Notes: a model not told the origin generated them from the sequence alone. Shown: positions 16,713-26,491, numbered from the stretch's first letter. The stretch is 64,000 bases of DNA from Nitrincola sp048264025 (GCF_048264025.1 NZ_JBLXDN010000009.1:1-64000), one strand, 5' to 3'. Numbers and translations: made by a program.

Positions 16713-18419
16713 ATGATCTTAACGCTGTTCTTTGTCGCGGCAATGCTGATGATCAGCATTCTGCTAAGCCCACTATCTAACCGAATAGGTCTGCCGGTAC
16801 TGCTGCTGTTTCTTGGCGTCGGCATGTTAGCGGGACAAAACGGTTTCGGTCATCTACTACCCGCCGATGCAGAAACGACTTTTCTGGTCGGACATTTGGC
16901 TCTGGCGATCATTCTTCTGGACGGCGGCATGCGTACCCGTGCCGAAACCTTCCGGGTTGGCTTGAAACCGGCCTTGACCCTGGCAACTCTTGGAGTGGTC
17001 ATCACGGCCGGCATTACCGGCCTTGCCGCTGTCTGGATTCTGGATCTGCCGCTGATCTATGGTCTGCTGATCGGTACCATCATCTCCTCAACAGATGCTG
17101 CCGCGGTATTCGCCTTGTTACAGAACCGTGGGTTACGCCTGAATCAACGTGTCAGCGCCACACTGGAAATCGAATCTGGCAGCAATGACCCCATGGCGAT
17201 ATTTCTGACCATTGTGCTGCTGGAACTGATCGTACAGGAAACCCCACCCGGGGTACTGGACTCCTTATGGCTGCTGGTAAAACAGTTAACACTGGGTGGT
17301 ATCGGCGGCTTGCTGGGTGGCTTTTTGCTGGCCTGGCTGCTCAAGCGTTTCCATTTGATCGCCGCTTTTTACCCGCTACTGGTCACCGCGGCAGGGCTCA
17401 CTGTGTTTTCGGCCACTTACCTGCTAGATGGCAGTGGATTCCTTGCTATCTACCTGATGGGGGTCATCGTCGGCAACCGTCAGGTCAAAAAGATGGAAGA
17501 TATTCTCCAAGTACATGATGGTCTCGCCTGGCTGGCACAGCTGTGCCTGTTTTTGATGTTAGGTCTATTACTGGCACCGGAAGAAAAAATGAGCCATATA
17601 ACCGAGGGCATTCTACTCGGTGGTGTATTGATTCTGATCGCCCGTCCGCTGGCGGTAGCACTCACCCTCTGGCCATTTGGTTTTCGCTTTAAGGAGCAAG
17701 TTTTTATCTCCTGGGTTGGCCTGCGCGGCGCGGTACCCATTGTACTGGCACTGTTTCCGCTGATGGCTGGCATACCAGATGCTACCATCTTTCCAACCAT
17801 CGCCTTTATTGTCGTCATCATGTCTCTGCTGGTACAGGGCACCACTCTGGCCGCCTCTGCCCGATGGCTAAAACTGGAGCTGCCGGCAGAACCTAAAGCG
17901 ATGCAGCACAGTCAACTGGAATGGAGCGAAGGCACAGAGCATCAATTAATGCTGTTTGAGCTGGATGGTGAGCATTGGACACCACCACGCACCCTGAGTG
18001 GCATTCGCCTACCCGAAGGCATCGTCATCTGTGCGTTACTTCGCGATAACCAGCTCATGCCCTGGCACAGTGAGCTGAAACTGGCAGGCGGTGACCGGCT
18101 GGCGGTGATAGGCCCCGAAGAAACAGAGCTCGCCTTAGCCAAGCTATTCAGCTCAGCCGAATCCATTCCGGCGCTGCGCGAAAATGTGTTCTTTGGTCTG
18201 TTCGAGCTGAATGGCGACATTCTGATCAAAGACCTGCAGGCCAGCTTTGGTATTCAGGTCAACGATGGTAACCCAGAACAATCGCTGGCCGACTATGTTG
18301 CCAACCACCTGCCGAACCATCCGGTGGTAGGTGACCGGGTACGTATTGGGCCGGTGACACTGGTCGTCAAGGCAATGCAGGGTGACACTGTTCTCAGAGT
18401 CGGCCTGAAAATTTCCTGA
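16713..18419 (+). CDS. CvrA/NhaP2-type cation/proton antiporter
   Basis: A 568-residue inner-membrane CPA1 antiporter with about 12 TM segments over residues 1-390, including the conserved GTIISSTDAAAVFALL and ESGSNDPMAIFL motifs that hold the ion-binding Asp residues. The cytoplasmic tail has a TrkA-C (RCK-C) domain (about 405-480, GDRLAVIGPEE) and a terminal CorC/HlyC-type transporter-associated domain (GNPEQSLADYV to VLRVGLKIS). This architecture is that of CvrA/NhaP2, a K+/H+ antiporter in enteric and Vibrio species. Divergent from the thiolase operon. A same-length paralogue lies at 56860-58566. Confidence 0.9.
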   Translation: MILTLFFVAAMLMISILLSPLSNRIGLPVLLLFLGVGMLAGQNGFGHLLPADAETTFLVGHLALAIILLDGGMRTRAETFRVGLKPALTLATLGVVITAGITGLAAVWILDLPLIYGLLIGTIISSTDAAAVFALLQNRGLRLNQRVSATLEIESGSNDPMAIFLTIVLLELIVQETPPGVLDSLWLLVKQLTLGGIGGLLGGFLLAWLLKRFHLIAAFYPLLVTAAGLTVFSATYLLDGSGFLAIYLMGVIVGNRQVKKMEDILQVHDGLAWLAQLCLFLMLGLLLAPEEKMSHITEGILLGGVLILIARPLAVALTLWPFGFRFKEQVFISWVGLRGAVPIVLALFPLMAGIPDATIFPTIAFIVVIMSLLVQGTTLAASARWLKLELPAEPKAMQHSQLEWSEGTEHQLMLFELDGEHWTPPRTLSGIRLPEGIVICALLRDNQLMPWHSELKLAGGDRLAVIGPEETELALAKLFSSAESIPALRENVFFGLFELNGDILIKDLQASFGIQVNDGNPEQSLADYVANHLPNHPVVGDRVRIGPVTLVVKAMQGDTVLRVGLKIS

Positions 18420-18441
18420 TCGTTAACCTCAAGGTGATTGG

Positions 18442-18939
18442 ATGAAATACTTAACCCTGGTACGCCATGCGAAATCCAGTTGGAAAGATCTCAGTCTGAG
18501 CGATTACCAACGCCCTCTGAACCAGCGAGGCCTTCGCGACTTGCCAGCATTGTGCGAACGCCTGGCAGGCTTTAAACTCCTACCTGACAGATTGATCTAC
18601 AGTCCAGCCAGACGCACTCAAATTACGGCAGAAGGCATCATACACAGACTATCGCTCACGACTGATGCGGTTTTATCTTGCGCCACTGTGTATGAAGCCT
18701 CAGCAACCGAGCTACTGAATCTGATCAGTTCAGAAGCCAACAACACCAACCATCTGATGCTGGTGGGCCATAACCCTGGGCTTCAGGATCTCGGCGACTT
18801 GCTCACCGCAGAGACCCTGCCCCACTTTCCAACCAGCGCCGTGCTGCACCTGGCACTTCACATTGATCATTGGCAAGAGGCTGGCCCGGCTACGGCCACT
18901 TGCCAGTTACTCGATTACCCGGGGCTGCATACACACTGA
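18442..18939 (+). CDS. sixA: SixA-type phosphohistidine phosphatase
   Basis: A 165-residue histidine phosphatase. The RHG-type active site is near the N-terminus (TLVRHAKSSW, His9) and the second catalytic His is in LMLVGHNPGLQDL. SixA removes phosphate from histidine phosphotransfer domains and, in E. coli, from the nitrogen-type PTS. The order KSSW after the catalytic His is typical of the SixA subgroup rather than phosphoglycerate mutase. It starts 22 bases after the antiporter gene. The hybrid kinase at 44-49 kb has an HPt domain that could in principle be a target, but nothing here links them. Confidence 0.85.
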   Translation: MKYLTLVRHAKSSWKDLSLSDYQRPLNQRGLRDLPALCERLAGFKLLPDRLIYSPARRTQITAEGIIHRLSLTTDAVLSCATVYEASATELLNLISSEANNTNHLMLVGHNPGLQDLGDLLTAETLPHFPTSAVLHLALHIDHWQEAGPATATCQLLDYPGLHTH

Positions 18940-18970
18940 ATGTTAATTTTTCGGACTTAGGGATGATATT

Positions 18971-19927
18971 GTGGATCTTTACCTGACATCACTGGGTTTT
19001 ACCGCCAGTATCGTGACACCGATATTTTTTATTGTGTTTCTAGGCTTTATTCTGCGGCGCACAGGACTGATTGATACCAATTTTGTCAACGCCAGCTCAA
19101 AGCTGGTGTTTACCATCACCCTGCCAGCACTGGTGTTCATGTCGATTGCAACCATGGACTTCCAGGCCGTATTCAACCCCAGCCAGCTGATCTACGTCAT
19201 CCTCGGCACCCTGATCACCTTTGTACTCATCTGGTGGCTGGCGGCGCGCTGGATCAAAAACCCCGCTGATTTGGGTGCGTTTATTCAAGGCGCATTTCGC
19301 AGTAATTACGGTATTATTGGTCTCGCGGTCAGCTTCAATCTGTTTGGTGAATCCGGCTTAGCACAAGCCTCGCTGCTATTAGCGCTGGTTATTCCGATGT
19401 ATAACGTGCTGGCGATTCTGTGCCTGACGCTGCCAATGCGCCGCAGTCAATCCGTCAGCCTGGGGTCCACACTGTTTGAAATAGCCAAAAATCCGTTGAT
19501 ACTGGCTGTGGTATTCGCACTGCCCATCTCTTACCTAGGCATCCAGCTACCTGATGTGGTGTCTACCACAGGGCGCTATTTTGCTAACCTGACATTACCC
19601 CTGGCGCTACTGGCCATTGGCGGCACACTGAATTTAAAAAGCCTGCGTGACAGTTCAGCACAGGCTTTTTGGGCGACCAGTACCAAGTTGGTACTACTAC
19701 CGCTGATACTGACCACAGGTGCCTGGTTGGTGGGTTTCAGGACTCAGGAGTTAACCATTATGATGGTGCTGTTTGCCTGCCCGACAGCGGCGGCGAGCTT
19801 TGTGATGGCGAAGACCATGGGGGCTAATGCTGAACTCTCGGCCAACATTATTCTGACCACTACGCTCGGCTCAGTGATCACACTGAGTATTGCCATTTAT
19901 CTGGCCAGTCTGCTGGGCTGGGTTTAA
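18971..19927 (+). CDS. AEC family transporter
   Basis: A 318-residue membrane protein with about ten TM helices in two halves, of the auxin efflux carrier (AEC/PIN-like) family. Recognisable segments are VFLGFILRRTGLID near the N-terminus, GAFRSNYGIIGLAVSF in the middle and the closing ACPTAAASFVMAKTMG. Start is GTG at 18971, preceded by AGGG eight bases upstream; no in-frame ATG fits. Bacterial members move organic acids or unknown metabolites. Its stop overlaps by four bases with the stop of the opposing moeB-like gene. Confidence 0.88.
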   Translation: MDLYLTSLGFTASIVTPIFFIVFLGFILRRTGLIDTNFVNASSKLVFTITLPALVFMSIATMDFQAVFNPSQLIYVILGTLITFVLIWWLAARWIKNPADLGAFIQGAFRSNYGIIGLAVSFNLFGESGLAQASLLLALVIPMYNVLAILCLTLPMRRSQSVSLGSTLFEIAKNPLILAVVFALPISYLGIQLPDVVSTTGRYFANLTLPLALLAIGGTLNLKSLRDSSAQAFWATSTKLVLLPLILTTGAWLVGFRTQELTIMMVLFACPTAAASFVMAKTMGANAELSANIILTTTLGSVITLSIAIYLASLLGWV

Positions 19928-20676
19928 CCCGCCCCACAGACCGGGCATTGCGGCTCAGGTGACAGGCGCATTTCCCGCCACTCCATGCGCCGCCCATCCA
20001 GAAGCAGCAAACGCCCGGTTAAGGGTTGTCCGGCACCGGCAAGCAGCTTGATGGCTTCCATGGCCTGCACAGAGCCGATGATACCCACCAAGGGCGCCAA
20101 TACGCCGGACTCTGAGCAACTCAGTGCCTGATCATCTCCCTGAGGGTAAAGACACTGATAACAGGGTGACTCTGGGTTACGCGGGTCAAATACACTCACT
20201 TGCCCATCAAAACGTATGGCCGCACCGGATACCAGCGGCTTGCCCGCGTTGAAACAGGCCGCATTCAGAGCAAAGCGAGTGCTGAAATTATCACTGCAAT
20301 CCAGCACCAGATCGACCTTGGCAACCAGGTCAGCCATGCTGACAGCATCAAGGCGCTGACACAGCGCATGCACCTGAACATCCGGATTGACGGCCTGCAG
20401 CGCCAGTTTAGCGGAGTCGACTTTTGATTCGCCGATCCGCTCAGTAGTATGCGCAATCTGGCGCTGTAGATTGGAGAGATCAACCTGATCATCATCCACC
20501 AGCCATAGCTCTCCTACACCCGCTGCAGCCAGGTAAAGACTGACGGGACTACCCAATCCGCCCAGCCCAACGATTAACACCCGACTATTCAGTAGTCGCA
20601 GTTGCCCATCAATATCGATATCCGGCAACATAATTTGCCGACTGTAGCGCAATAACTGTTCATCGCTCAGAAGCAT
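19924..20676 (-). CDS. moeB: MoeB/ThiF/HesA-family adenylyltransferase
   Basis: A 250-residue E1-like enzyme that adenylates the C-terminus of a small ubiquitin-like sulfur carrier such as MoaD or ThiS. The ATP-binding VLIVGLGGLGSPVSLYL is near residue 33, followed by DDDQVDLSNLQRQI. Two CxxC zinc pairs are present: CYQCLYPQ and the terminal CPVCGAG. It overlaps prmC by 17 bases and is the last gene of hemA-prfA-prmC-moeB, a common gammaproteobacterial order that supports the MoeB reading over ThiF. No moaD or thiS is in the window, so carrier specificity cannot be settled here. Confidence 0.9.
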   Translation of the reverse strand: MLLSDEQLLRYSRQIMLPDIDIDGQLRLLNSRVLIVGLGGLGSPVSLYLAAAGVGELWLVDDDQVDLSNLQRQIAHTTERIGESKVDSAKLALQAVNPDVQVHALCQRLDAVSMADLVAKVDLVLDCSDNFSTRFALNAACFNAGKPLVSGAAIRFDGQVSVFDPRNPESPCYQCLYPQGDDQALSCSESGVLAPLVGIIGSVQAMEAIKLLAGAGQPLTGRLLLLDGRRMEWREMRLSPEPQCPVCGAG

Positions 20677-21499
20677 AGCAGCCTCCAGTTATACGTTCAT
20701 GGCCATTCAAATCGAGCTGAGTGAAACACTGTTGAAAGCCAGCTGTATCCAACTGCGCCCGCACAGCGCCCCCCTGATCATAGCCATGCTCAAACACCAA
20801 CCACCCCCCCTTAACCAGGTAATTCGGAGCCTGGTGAATGATATCGATAATATCCGCCATGCCCTGCTGCTCTGCCACCAGTGCAGAACGGGGTTCATAA
20901 CGTACATCTCCCTGTGTCAGACAGATATGTTCAGAATCTATATAAGGGGGGTTACTGAGGATCAGCTCATAGCGACCCGAGAGCGGCGCGCACCAACTGC
21001 CCGCCAAAATCTGAACATTGTGGATACCCAGGCGCTCGGCATTGCGCTGTGCTAATAACACCGCACCCGGGTGCAGTTCGGTGGCCGTTATCTGCCAGCC
21101 AGGCCGCTCACTGGCCAATGCCAACGCAATCGCGCCGGTGCCTGTACCCAGATCAGCGACACGCACAGGCTGATCGGAAAACTGCTGCAACGCCCACTCA
21201 ACTAATAGCTCAGTTTCAGGGCGGGGAATCAGGGTATCCGGGCTCACCTCCAACTCCAGAGTCCAAAACCCCTGTCGTCCGATCAAGTGAGCAACCGGCT
21301 CTCCCGCTACACGACGCTCAAGCAGTTGAGTATAGTTCTGTTGTTGTGACTGGCTCAGTTCGATGTCTGGCCAGGCATATAAATAGCTGCGTGGTTTATT
21401 CAGCAGATGGCAGAGTAACAGCTCACAATCCAGCTTAGGTGTTTCACTCAAGCCGTCCAGTTGGTCACTGAGTGCAAGCGCCCGGTCAACCCTCATCAC
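20660..21499 (-). CDS. prmC: Release factor glutamine methyltransferase PrmC
   Basis: A 279-residue S-adenosylmethionine-dependent enzyme that N5-methylates the glutamine of the GGQ motif in release factors. The SAM-binding VADLGTGTGAIALALASERP is at about 115-135 and the catalytic NPPY is in LILSNPPYIDSEH. It overlaps prfA, whose product is its substrate, by 14 bases and moeB by 17. Confidence 0.96.
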   Translation of the reverse strand: MMRVDRALALSDQLDGLSETPKLDCELLLCHLLNKPRSYLYAWPDIELSQSQQQNYTQLLERRVAGEPVAHLIGRQGFWTLELEVSPDTLIPRPETELLVEWALQQFSDQPVRVADLGTGTGAIALALASERPGWQITATELHPGAVLLAQRNAERLGIHNVQILAGSWCAPLSGRYELILSNPPYIDSEHICLTQGDVRYEPRSALVAEQQGMADIIDIIHQAPNYLVKGGWLVFEHGYDQGGAVRAQLDTAGFQQCFTQLDLNGHERITGGCYASER

Positions 21500-22574
21500 T
21501 CAGGCTACCTAACTGCTCGGCTTGATACTCATTGCGTAAGGGTTCAATCACCGCAGCCAGATCACCGCTCATGACTTCGTTGAGCTTGTAGAGTGTCAGG
21601 TTAATACGGTGATCAGTAACACGGCCCTGAGGAAAATTATAGGTACGGATGCGCTCCGAACGGTCACCGCTACCCACCAGGCTCTTGCGTGTTGAGGCCT
21701 GAGCGGCTTGCTGTCGGTCGGTCTCAGCCTGTTGCAGGCGTGAAGCTAACAAGGCCATGGCTTTGGCACGGTTCTTGTGCTGGGAACGCTCATCCTGACA
21801 CTCCACCACTACCCCGGTGGGCAGATGGGTAAGGCGGATGGCCGAATCGGTTTTGTTAATATGCTGACCACCGGCCCCCGATGCCCGGAAGGTATCTATG
21901 CGCAGATCAGCCTTATTAATTTCGATCGCAGCCGCTTCATCCAGCTCCGGCATGACTGCAACGGTACAGGCTGAAGTATGGATTCGCCCCTGAGATTCGG
22001 TGTCTGGCACGCGCTGTACGCGGTGAGCACCGGATTCGAACTTCAGCCGGGCATACACTTGCTGACCACTGATGAGGCTCACCACCTCTTTAAAGCCACC
22101 ATGCTCGCCTTCACTGGCACTGATCATCTCCACACGCCAGCCTTGCAACTCCGCATAGCGCAGGTACATTCGGTACAGATCACCGGCAAAAATAGCCGCT
22201 TCATCGCCCCCTGTGCCGGCACGAATTTCGATGAACGCATTGCGGTTGTCATTCGGGTCTTTGGGCAAGAGCAACAGCTGCAAGGCGAGCTCAAGACGAC
22301 TGCGCGTCTCGGTTGCTGAGTCGATCTCTTCTTCCGCCATGGCGCGCATTTCGGCATCAGCGTCCTGAGCCATCAACTGCGCTTCACGCAGGTCTTCACC
22401 CGCCTGAAGCCAGGCGTTGTAATGTTCGACCACGGGTTCCAGCTCAGCATATTCCATGGAGTAGCGACGAAAGCTATTCTGATCACTGATCACACCCGCA
22501 TCACTCAACAGAGCAGACAGTTCTTCAAACCGATCGGCCAGCGTTTCCAGGCGGTTCTGTATTGATGTTTTCAT
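21486..22574 (-). CDS. prfA: Peptide chain release factor 1
   Basis: A 362-residue RF1 that reads UAA and UAG and triggers peptide release. The GGQ motif is in RASGAGGQHINKTDSA. The stop-codon recognition tripeptide sits in HRVQRVPDTESQGRIHTSA; it reads PDT where the usual form is PAT or PVT, a small deviation worth noting. Starts 12 bases after hemA and overlaps prmC. Confidence 0.97.
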   Translation of the reverse strand: MKTSIQNRLETLADRFEELSALLSDAGVISDQNSFRRYSMEYAELEPVVEHYNAWLQAGEDLREAQLMAQDADAEMRAMAEEEIDSATETRSRLELALQLLLLPKDPNDNRNAFIEIRAGTGGDEAAIFAGDLYRMYLRYAELQGWRVEMISASEGEHGGFKEVVSLISGQQVYARLKFESGAHRVQRVPDTESQGRIHTSACTVAVMPELDEAAAIEINKADLRIDTFRASGAGGQHINKTDSAIRLTHLPTGVVVECQDERSQHKNRAKAMALLASRLQQAETDRQQAAQASTRKSLVGSGDRSERIRTYNFPQGRVTDHRINLTLYKLNEVMSGDLAAVIEPLRNEYQAEQLGSLSDEG

Positions 22575-22586
22575 CAGTGGAGGCTC

Positions 22587-23867
22587 TCAGTCCTGTTGCT
22601 TCGGCAGATCGATGCCAGGAAGTTGAAAAAGTTCTTTAACGGATTTCTGCAGATCATTACGCCCTTCAGCTGAAGCGTCTCTCAAGCTGACAGTCGGTTG
22701 ATGCAGTAATTTGTTGGTCAGCCCCCGGGCCAGCATTTCAAGCACCTGCTCCGGGGGTTTGCCAGCCTGTAGCTGACGCTGTGCCTTTTCCAGCGCCACT
22801 TCACACAAACTATGCGCATGCAGACGCAGGGAGGTAACGGTATCCACCACATCAAGCTCACGCAACTGGCGCATAAACTCATGCGCACCGGCTTCAATGA
22901 TCTGCTCGGCTTCACGTGCCGCCATTTCTCGTCCGCGCTGATTCTCTTCAATCACTTCGGTCAGATCATCAACCGTATACAGATAGACATCATCTAACTG
23001 CCCAACCTGGGGCTCAATATCGCGGGGTACGGCGATATCTACCATAAACATGGGTTTGTGCCGACGCTTTTTTAATGCACTTTCTACGGCGCCTTTACCC
23101 AGAATAGGCAGCTGACTGGCAGTGGAAGAGATAATGATATCAATATCAGGCAATACCGAGGGAATATCACCCAAGGCGATAGCTTTGCCGTCAAATAGGG
23201 CGGCCAGATCCAGTGCACGGCCCAGTGTACGGTTAGCGACTGTCAGATTGCGCACACCGGCGCGGTATAGGTGCCTGGCTACCAGCTCAATGGTTTCACC
23301 AGCGCCGATCAACAGGGCGCGCGATTCACTCAAGTCAGCAAAAATATGCTGCGCCATGCTAACAGCCGCATAAGCCACCGATACAGGGTTCTGACCAATG
23401 GCCGTATGGGTTCTGACTTGTTTAGCTACAGTAAAGGCATGCCGGAACAAACGCCCTAATTCAGAACCGATAAAGCCTTCTTCCTGAGAGACACTGTAGG
23501 CTGATTTGAGCTGGCCCAGAATCTGGGGCTCCCCCAACACCAACGAATCCAGCCCCGAAGCCACCCGCATCATGTGCCGGGCCGCATCATCATCTTCGAA
23601 ACAGTAGCTGCATTCACTTAGTCTGACGACATCCAGATCATGATAGTGTGCCAGCCACTGCAGCAATTTTTGCGCGCCGGCATCACCTTCTGCACTACTG
23701 TAAACCTCTGTTCGGTTACAGGTCGACAAAATAGCGACTTCTTTTAGACCCGCCAATCTACAGGCATCCTGCATGGCCTGAGCAAGATTCTCTGGCGCAA
23801 ATGCCACTCGCTCACGCACCTCAACCGGTGCCGTCTTGTGATTAATACCTAATGCCAGCAGTGTCAT
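22587..23867 (-). CDS. hemA: Glutamyl-tRNA reductase
   Basis: First committed enzyme of C5 tetrapyrrole synthesis, reducing glutamyl-tRNA(Glu) to glutamate-1-semialdehyde with NADPH. The 426 residues are typical. The catalytic Cys50 is in LSTCNRTEVYS, the substrate-binding GLDSLVLGEPQILGQLK follows, and the NADPH domain has LLIGAGETIELVARHLY. It leads hemA-prfA-prmC-moeB. A TATGAT hexamer (23914-23909 on the minus strand) about 42 bases upstream is a possible -10 without a good -35. Confidence 0.97.
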   Translation of the reverse strand: MTLLALGINHKTAPVEVRERVAFAPENLAQAMQDACRLAGLKEVAILSTCNRTEVYSSAEGDAGAQKLLQWLAHYHDLDVVRLSECSYCFEDDDAARHMMRVASGLDSLVLGEPQILGQLKSAYSVSQEEGFIGSELGRLFRHAFTVAKQVRTHTAIGQNPVSVAYAAVSMAQHIFADLSESRALLIGAGETIELVARHLYRAGVRNLTVANRTLGRALDLAALFDGKAIALGDIPSVLPDIDIIISSTASQLPILGKGAVESALKKRRHKPMFMVDIAVPRDIEPQVGQLDDVYLYTVDDLTEVIEENQRGREMAAREAEQIIEAGAHEFMRQLRELDVVDTVTSLRLHAHSLCEVALEKAQRQLQAGKPPEQVLEMLARGLTNKLLHQPTVSLRDASAEGRNDLQKSVKELFQLPGIDLPKQQD

Positions 23868-24009
23868 AGAAATGGATACGCAACCAACTACCTTAAAATA
23901 AGCCGCCTATCATACACCTTTACGCTGCGCTGATTAAGCCACCCTTCAAATACTGTGGCGATAAAACCACCCAGGCCTCTGGCACGTATGCAAACAGAAT
24001 GATGCGTAA

Positions 24010-24039
24010 TCGACAAACAGACCGAAATTCCTCTATAGT
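24010..24039 (+). promoter_or_regulatory. Promoter of TPR lipoprotein-lolB
   Basis: TCGACA (24010-24015), 18-base spacer and TATAGT (24034-24039), ending 34 bases before the start codon at 24074. Both hexamers match the sigma-70 consensus at five of six positions. Confidence 0.5.
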
Positions 24040-24073
24040 GCAGTTGCGTATCGATCGCTAAAGGATAGTTGAT

Positions 24074-25789
24074 ATGAACAAAACGCTGCTGGGGCTGTTA
24101 GCCGGTACTTTACTTACCGGATGTACAGGCTTGCCTCATGATTCCACGGAAACATCCACCCACGAAGTAGTTGATTTATCGCTACCCGAAGTCAGCTATC
24201 AGCCGGGTGAACTCAACCGTGAAATACTGTTTGACTTGCTAAGTGCTGAAATGGGTGGCCATTATGGCCGCTATGACGAAGCCTTAGCCAGCTATATCAA
24301 ACAGGCTCGCCTGACCGGTGATGCCGCTGTAGCAGAGCGCGCAACGCGTATTGCTCAGTTTATGCGCGACAGCGAAGCTGTTCTGAGCAGCGCCAGCATC
24401 TGGGCCGAAGCAGCTCCGCATAACAGTGAGCCGAGGGAGTTACTCGCAGGCATCCTGCTGCATGAGGGACGCTTTGATGAGGCTCTCCCCTGGTTGGAGT
24501 CTGTATTAAGTGACTCTGACTCGGATGCCGCCTTGTTAATCAGCTCACAAACTGAATCCATTGATCCGAATGTTGCCAGTCAATACCTGAACCTGCTGAA
24601 TACAATCATCCAGACTCAACCTGACCGAACCGATCTTCATCTGGCCTTAGGTCTCCTGCACTTGCGCGTGGAAAACCCCAACGCGGCCATGCAAGCCTTT
24701 GACCGTGGGCTTGCAATTGAACCCTATCAACCTCAGTTGGTAATGCAAAAAGCCGAGCTACTGCGTAAGCAAAACCGCATAGATCAAGCATTACAACTCG
24801 TTAGCCGAGCCGTGTTGCGCCACCAACACAACAATCAGCTGCAGATACAGCAGGCACAACTGCTGATGCTATCAGGCAATTTCAGCCGGGCCGAGCTGAT
24901 GATGACTGAACTGCTTGAGCTTAGACCACAAGATACCCAGCTACATCTCTATTTTGCCTTACTGCTACTGGACCATGAACGTTATGAAGCCAGTCGTGAA
25001 CTACTGGAAGCACTGCAGCAAAAAGATCCACAGAACAGCGAAGTTGATTTCTACCTAGGGCATCTGGCGCAACAACGAGGTGAACGAGACATCGCCCTGC
25101 TCCACTACAGCGCCGTCAACGAGGGCAGTACATTTCTACAAGCACAAGCACGCTCACTGGAACTACTCAATAGCGCAACTGACCGCCAGCGCGTTGAAAA
25201 CATCCTCAGTGAAGCCATTAGCCGCCAACCCGGTCTAAGAACCGGACTGGTCATCATGCTGGCAGAATGGTACAAAGCCCATAACCTCAAGACTCTAGCG
25301 CTACAACGCCTGAACAGCGAACTGCAACACGCACCCAACGATACCCGTCTGCTTTATACCCGAGCACTGTTTCACGAACCAGAGCAACCACAGCAGACCC
25401 TGAATGATTTACGCAGGGCTCTGGAACTGGATCCAACCAACCCCATGTATCAGAATGCACTGGGTTATACGCTAACGCAGTACACGCAACACTATGAAGA
25501 AGCCCACCACCTTATTGCGCAAGCTCTAGCACAACAACCCGATGATCCAGCCACGCTGGACTCCATGGGCTGGGTGTTATTCAAGCTTAAGCGCACCGAA
25601 GAAGCGCTGTCTTTTCTGCAACGCGCCTACGCCGCTTACCCAGATACAGAGGTCGCGGGCCATCTGATACGTGTATTAGATAAACTAGAACGTCGAGAAG
25701 AAGCTGTGGAACTACTCGAAAAACACCTGCAAGCCGCGCCGGATGATCGCCACTTACTTGATGCAGCTGAACAGATCGGAGCTTTCTAG
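24074..25789 (+). CDS. Tetratricopeptide-repeat lipoprotein
   Basis: A 571-residue protein with a lipoprotein signal peptide (lipobox LLTGC, Cys17) and at least ten TPR-like helical repeats; clear units include LHLALGLLHLRVENPNAAMQ, LYFALLLLDHERYEASRELL and YQNALGYTLTQYTQHYEEAH. An AAGGA ribosome-binding site is eight bases before the start. Probably anchored in the outer membrane and used as a protein-interaction scaffold. It abuts lolB directly (stop TAG followed by the GTG start), an arrangement seen in many gammaproteobacteria. Confidence 0.88.
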   Translation: MNKTLLGLLAGTLLTGCTGLPHDSTETSTHEVVDLSLPEVSYQPGELNREILFDLLSAEMGGHYGRYDEALASYIKQARLTGDAAVAERATRIAQFMRDSEAVLSSASIWAEAAPHNSEPRELLAGILLHEGRFDEALPWLESVLSDSDSDAALLISSQTESIDPNVASQYLNLLNTIIQTQPDRTDLHLALGLLHLRVENPNAAMQAFDRGLAIEPYQPQLVMQKAELLRKQNRIDQALQLVSRAVLRHQHNNQLQIQQAQLLMLSGNFSRAELMMTELLELRPQDTQLHLYFALLLLDHERYEASRELLEALQQKDPQNSEVDFYLGHLAQQRGERDIALLHYSAVNEGSTFLQAQARSLELLNSATDRQRVENILSEAISRQPGLRTGLVIMLAEWYKAHNLKTLALQRLNSELQHAPNDTRLLYTRALFHEPEQPQQTLNDLRRALELDPTNPMYQNALGYTLTQYTQHYEEAHHLIAQALAQQPDDPATLDSMGWVLFKLKRTEEALSFLQRAYAAYPDTEVAGHLIRVLDKLERREEAVELLEKHLQAAPDDRHLLDAAEQIGAF

Positions 25790-26377
25790 GTGATAAGACT
25801 ACTACTGCTCTGCATCGCCCTCCTGTTACTCTCCGCCTGCAACGTGACACCACGACTGCCAGCACCAGATACACAGGAGCAAGCCTTTATCTACCAGATG
25901 AACAACTGGTCTATGGATGCACGCATCAGTATTAGCCGTGAAGAACGCACCGACAATGCCCGGCTTAGCTGGGAACAGAAACAAGCCGACTATCGTATCG
26001 GCCTGACAGCAGGCCCCTTCAACCAGTCAGTTGCACTGATGCGAGGACGCCCAGGCCAGGTAGAGATTCAGGTGGCCGGTGAAGATGATCGCTATGTTGC
26101 CCGCACACCCGAAGCCCTGATGCAGGCCATACTGGGCTGGAGCCTGCCTGTAAGTCATGCTGTCTGGTGGATACGGGGTTTGCCAGACCCTACTCACCCT
26201 CACGAGTCCTTGGTAGCCGATACTCAACTGCATTTCCTGCAGGCCGGTTGGGATATTCACATTTTACGTTACCAAGAAATCGAGCCAGGAACCCGCCTAC
26301 CTTCCCGCCTACGAATGGTGCATAATGACCTGACAGTTAATCTGGTCATCACCAGCTGGCAACTCGACGAGAAATGA
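25790..26377 (+). CDS. lolB: Outer-membrane lipoprotein insertase LolB
   Basis: A 195-residue lipoprotein that receives lipoproteins from LolA and inserts them in the outer membrane. The GTG start gives a signal peptide with lipobox LLSAC (Cys17). Family features are MNNWSMDARISISREERTDNARLSWEQK in pattern (core NWSMDARISI), GPFNQSVALMRGRPGQVEI and VSHAVWWIRGLPDP. Here lolB is followed by a terminator-like hairpin and tRNA-Gln rather than by ispE, its usual neighbour. Confidence 0.93.
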   Translation: MIRLLLLCIALLLLSACNVTPRLPAPDTQEQAFIYQMNNWSMDARISISREERTDNARLSWEQKQADYRIGLTAGPFNQSVALMRGRPGQVEIQVAGEDDRYVARTPEALMQAILGWSLPVSHAVWWIRGLPDPTHPHESLVADTQLHFLQAGWDIHILRYQEIEPGTRLPSRLRMVHNDLTVNLVITSWQLDEK

Positions 26378-26400
26378 TCCACAGCAAAATCCAACCGGTT

Positions 26401-26434
26401 CCTCAGTCTTATCGAAGACGGGGGTTGATTTTTG
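26401..26434 (+). terminator. Probable terminator after lolB
   Basis: A stem of CCTCAGTCTT with AAGACGGGGG (8 Watson-Crick pairs, one wobble, one mismatch, ATCG loop) is followed by TTGATTTTTG. It overlaps the -35 box of the predicted tRNA-Gln promoter. Confidence 0.5.
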
Positions 26435-26453
26435 ATCTGATTTTGCACAGAAT
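26425..26453 (+). promoter_or_regulatory. Promoter of tRNA-Gln(CTG)-prs
   Basis: TTGATT (26425-26430), 17-base spacer and CAGAAT (26448-26453), followed by a GC-rich stretch (ACGCGCC) as is common at stringently controlled tRNA promoters. Each hexamer matches consensus at four of six positions. Confidence 0.45.
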
Positions 26454-26491
26454 ACGCGCCTTCCTTTCAAGGCTGCTTTCTGCCAGAGGAG

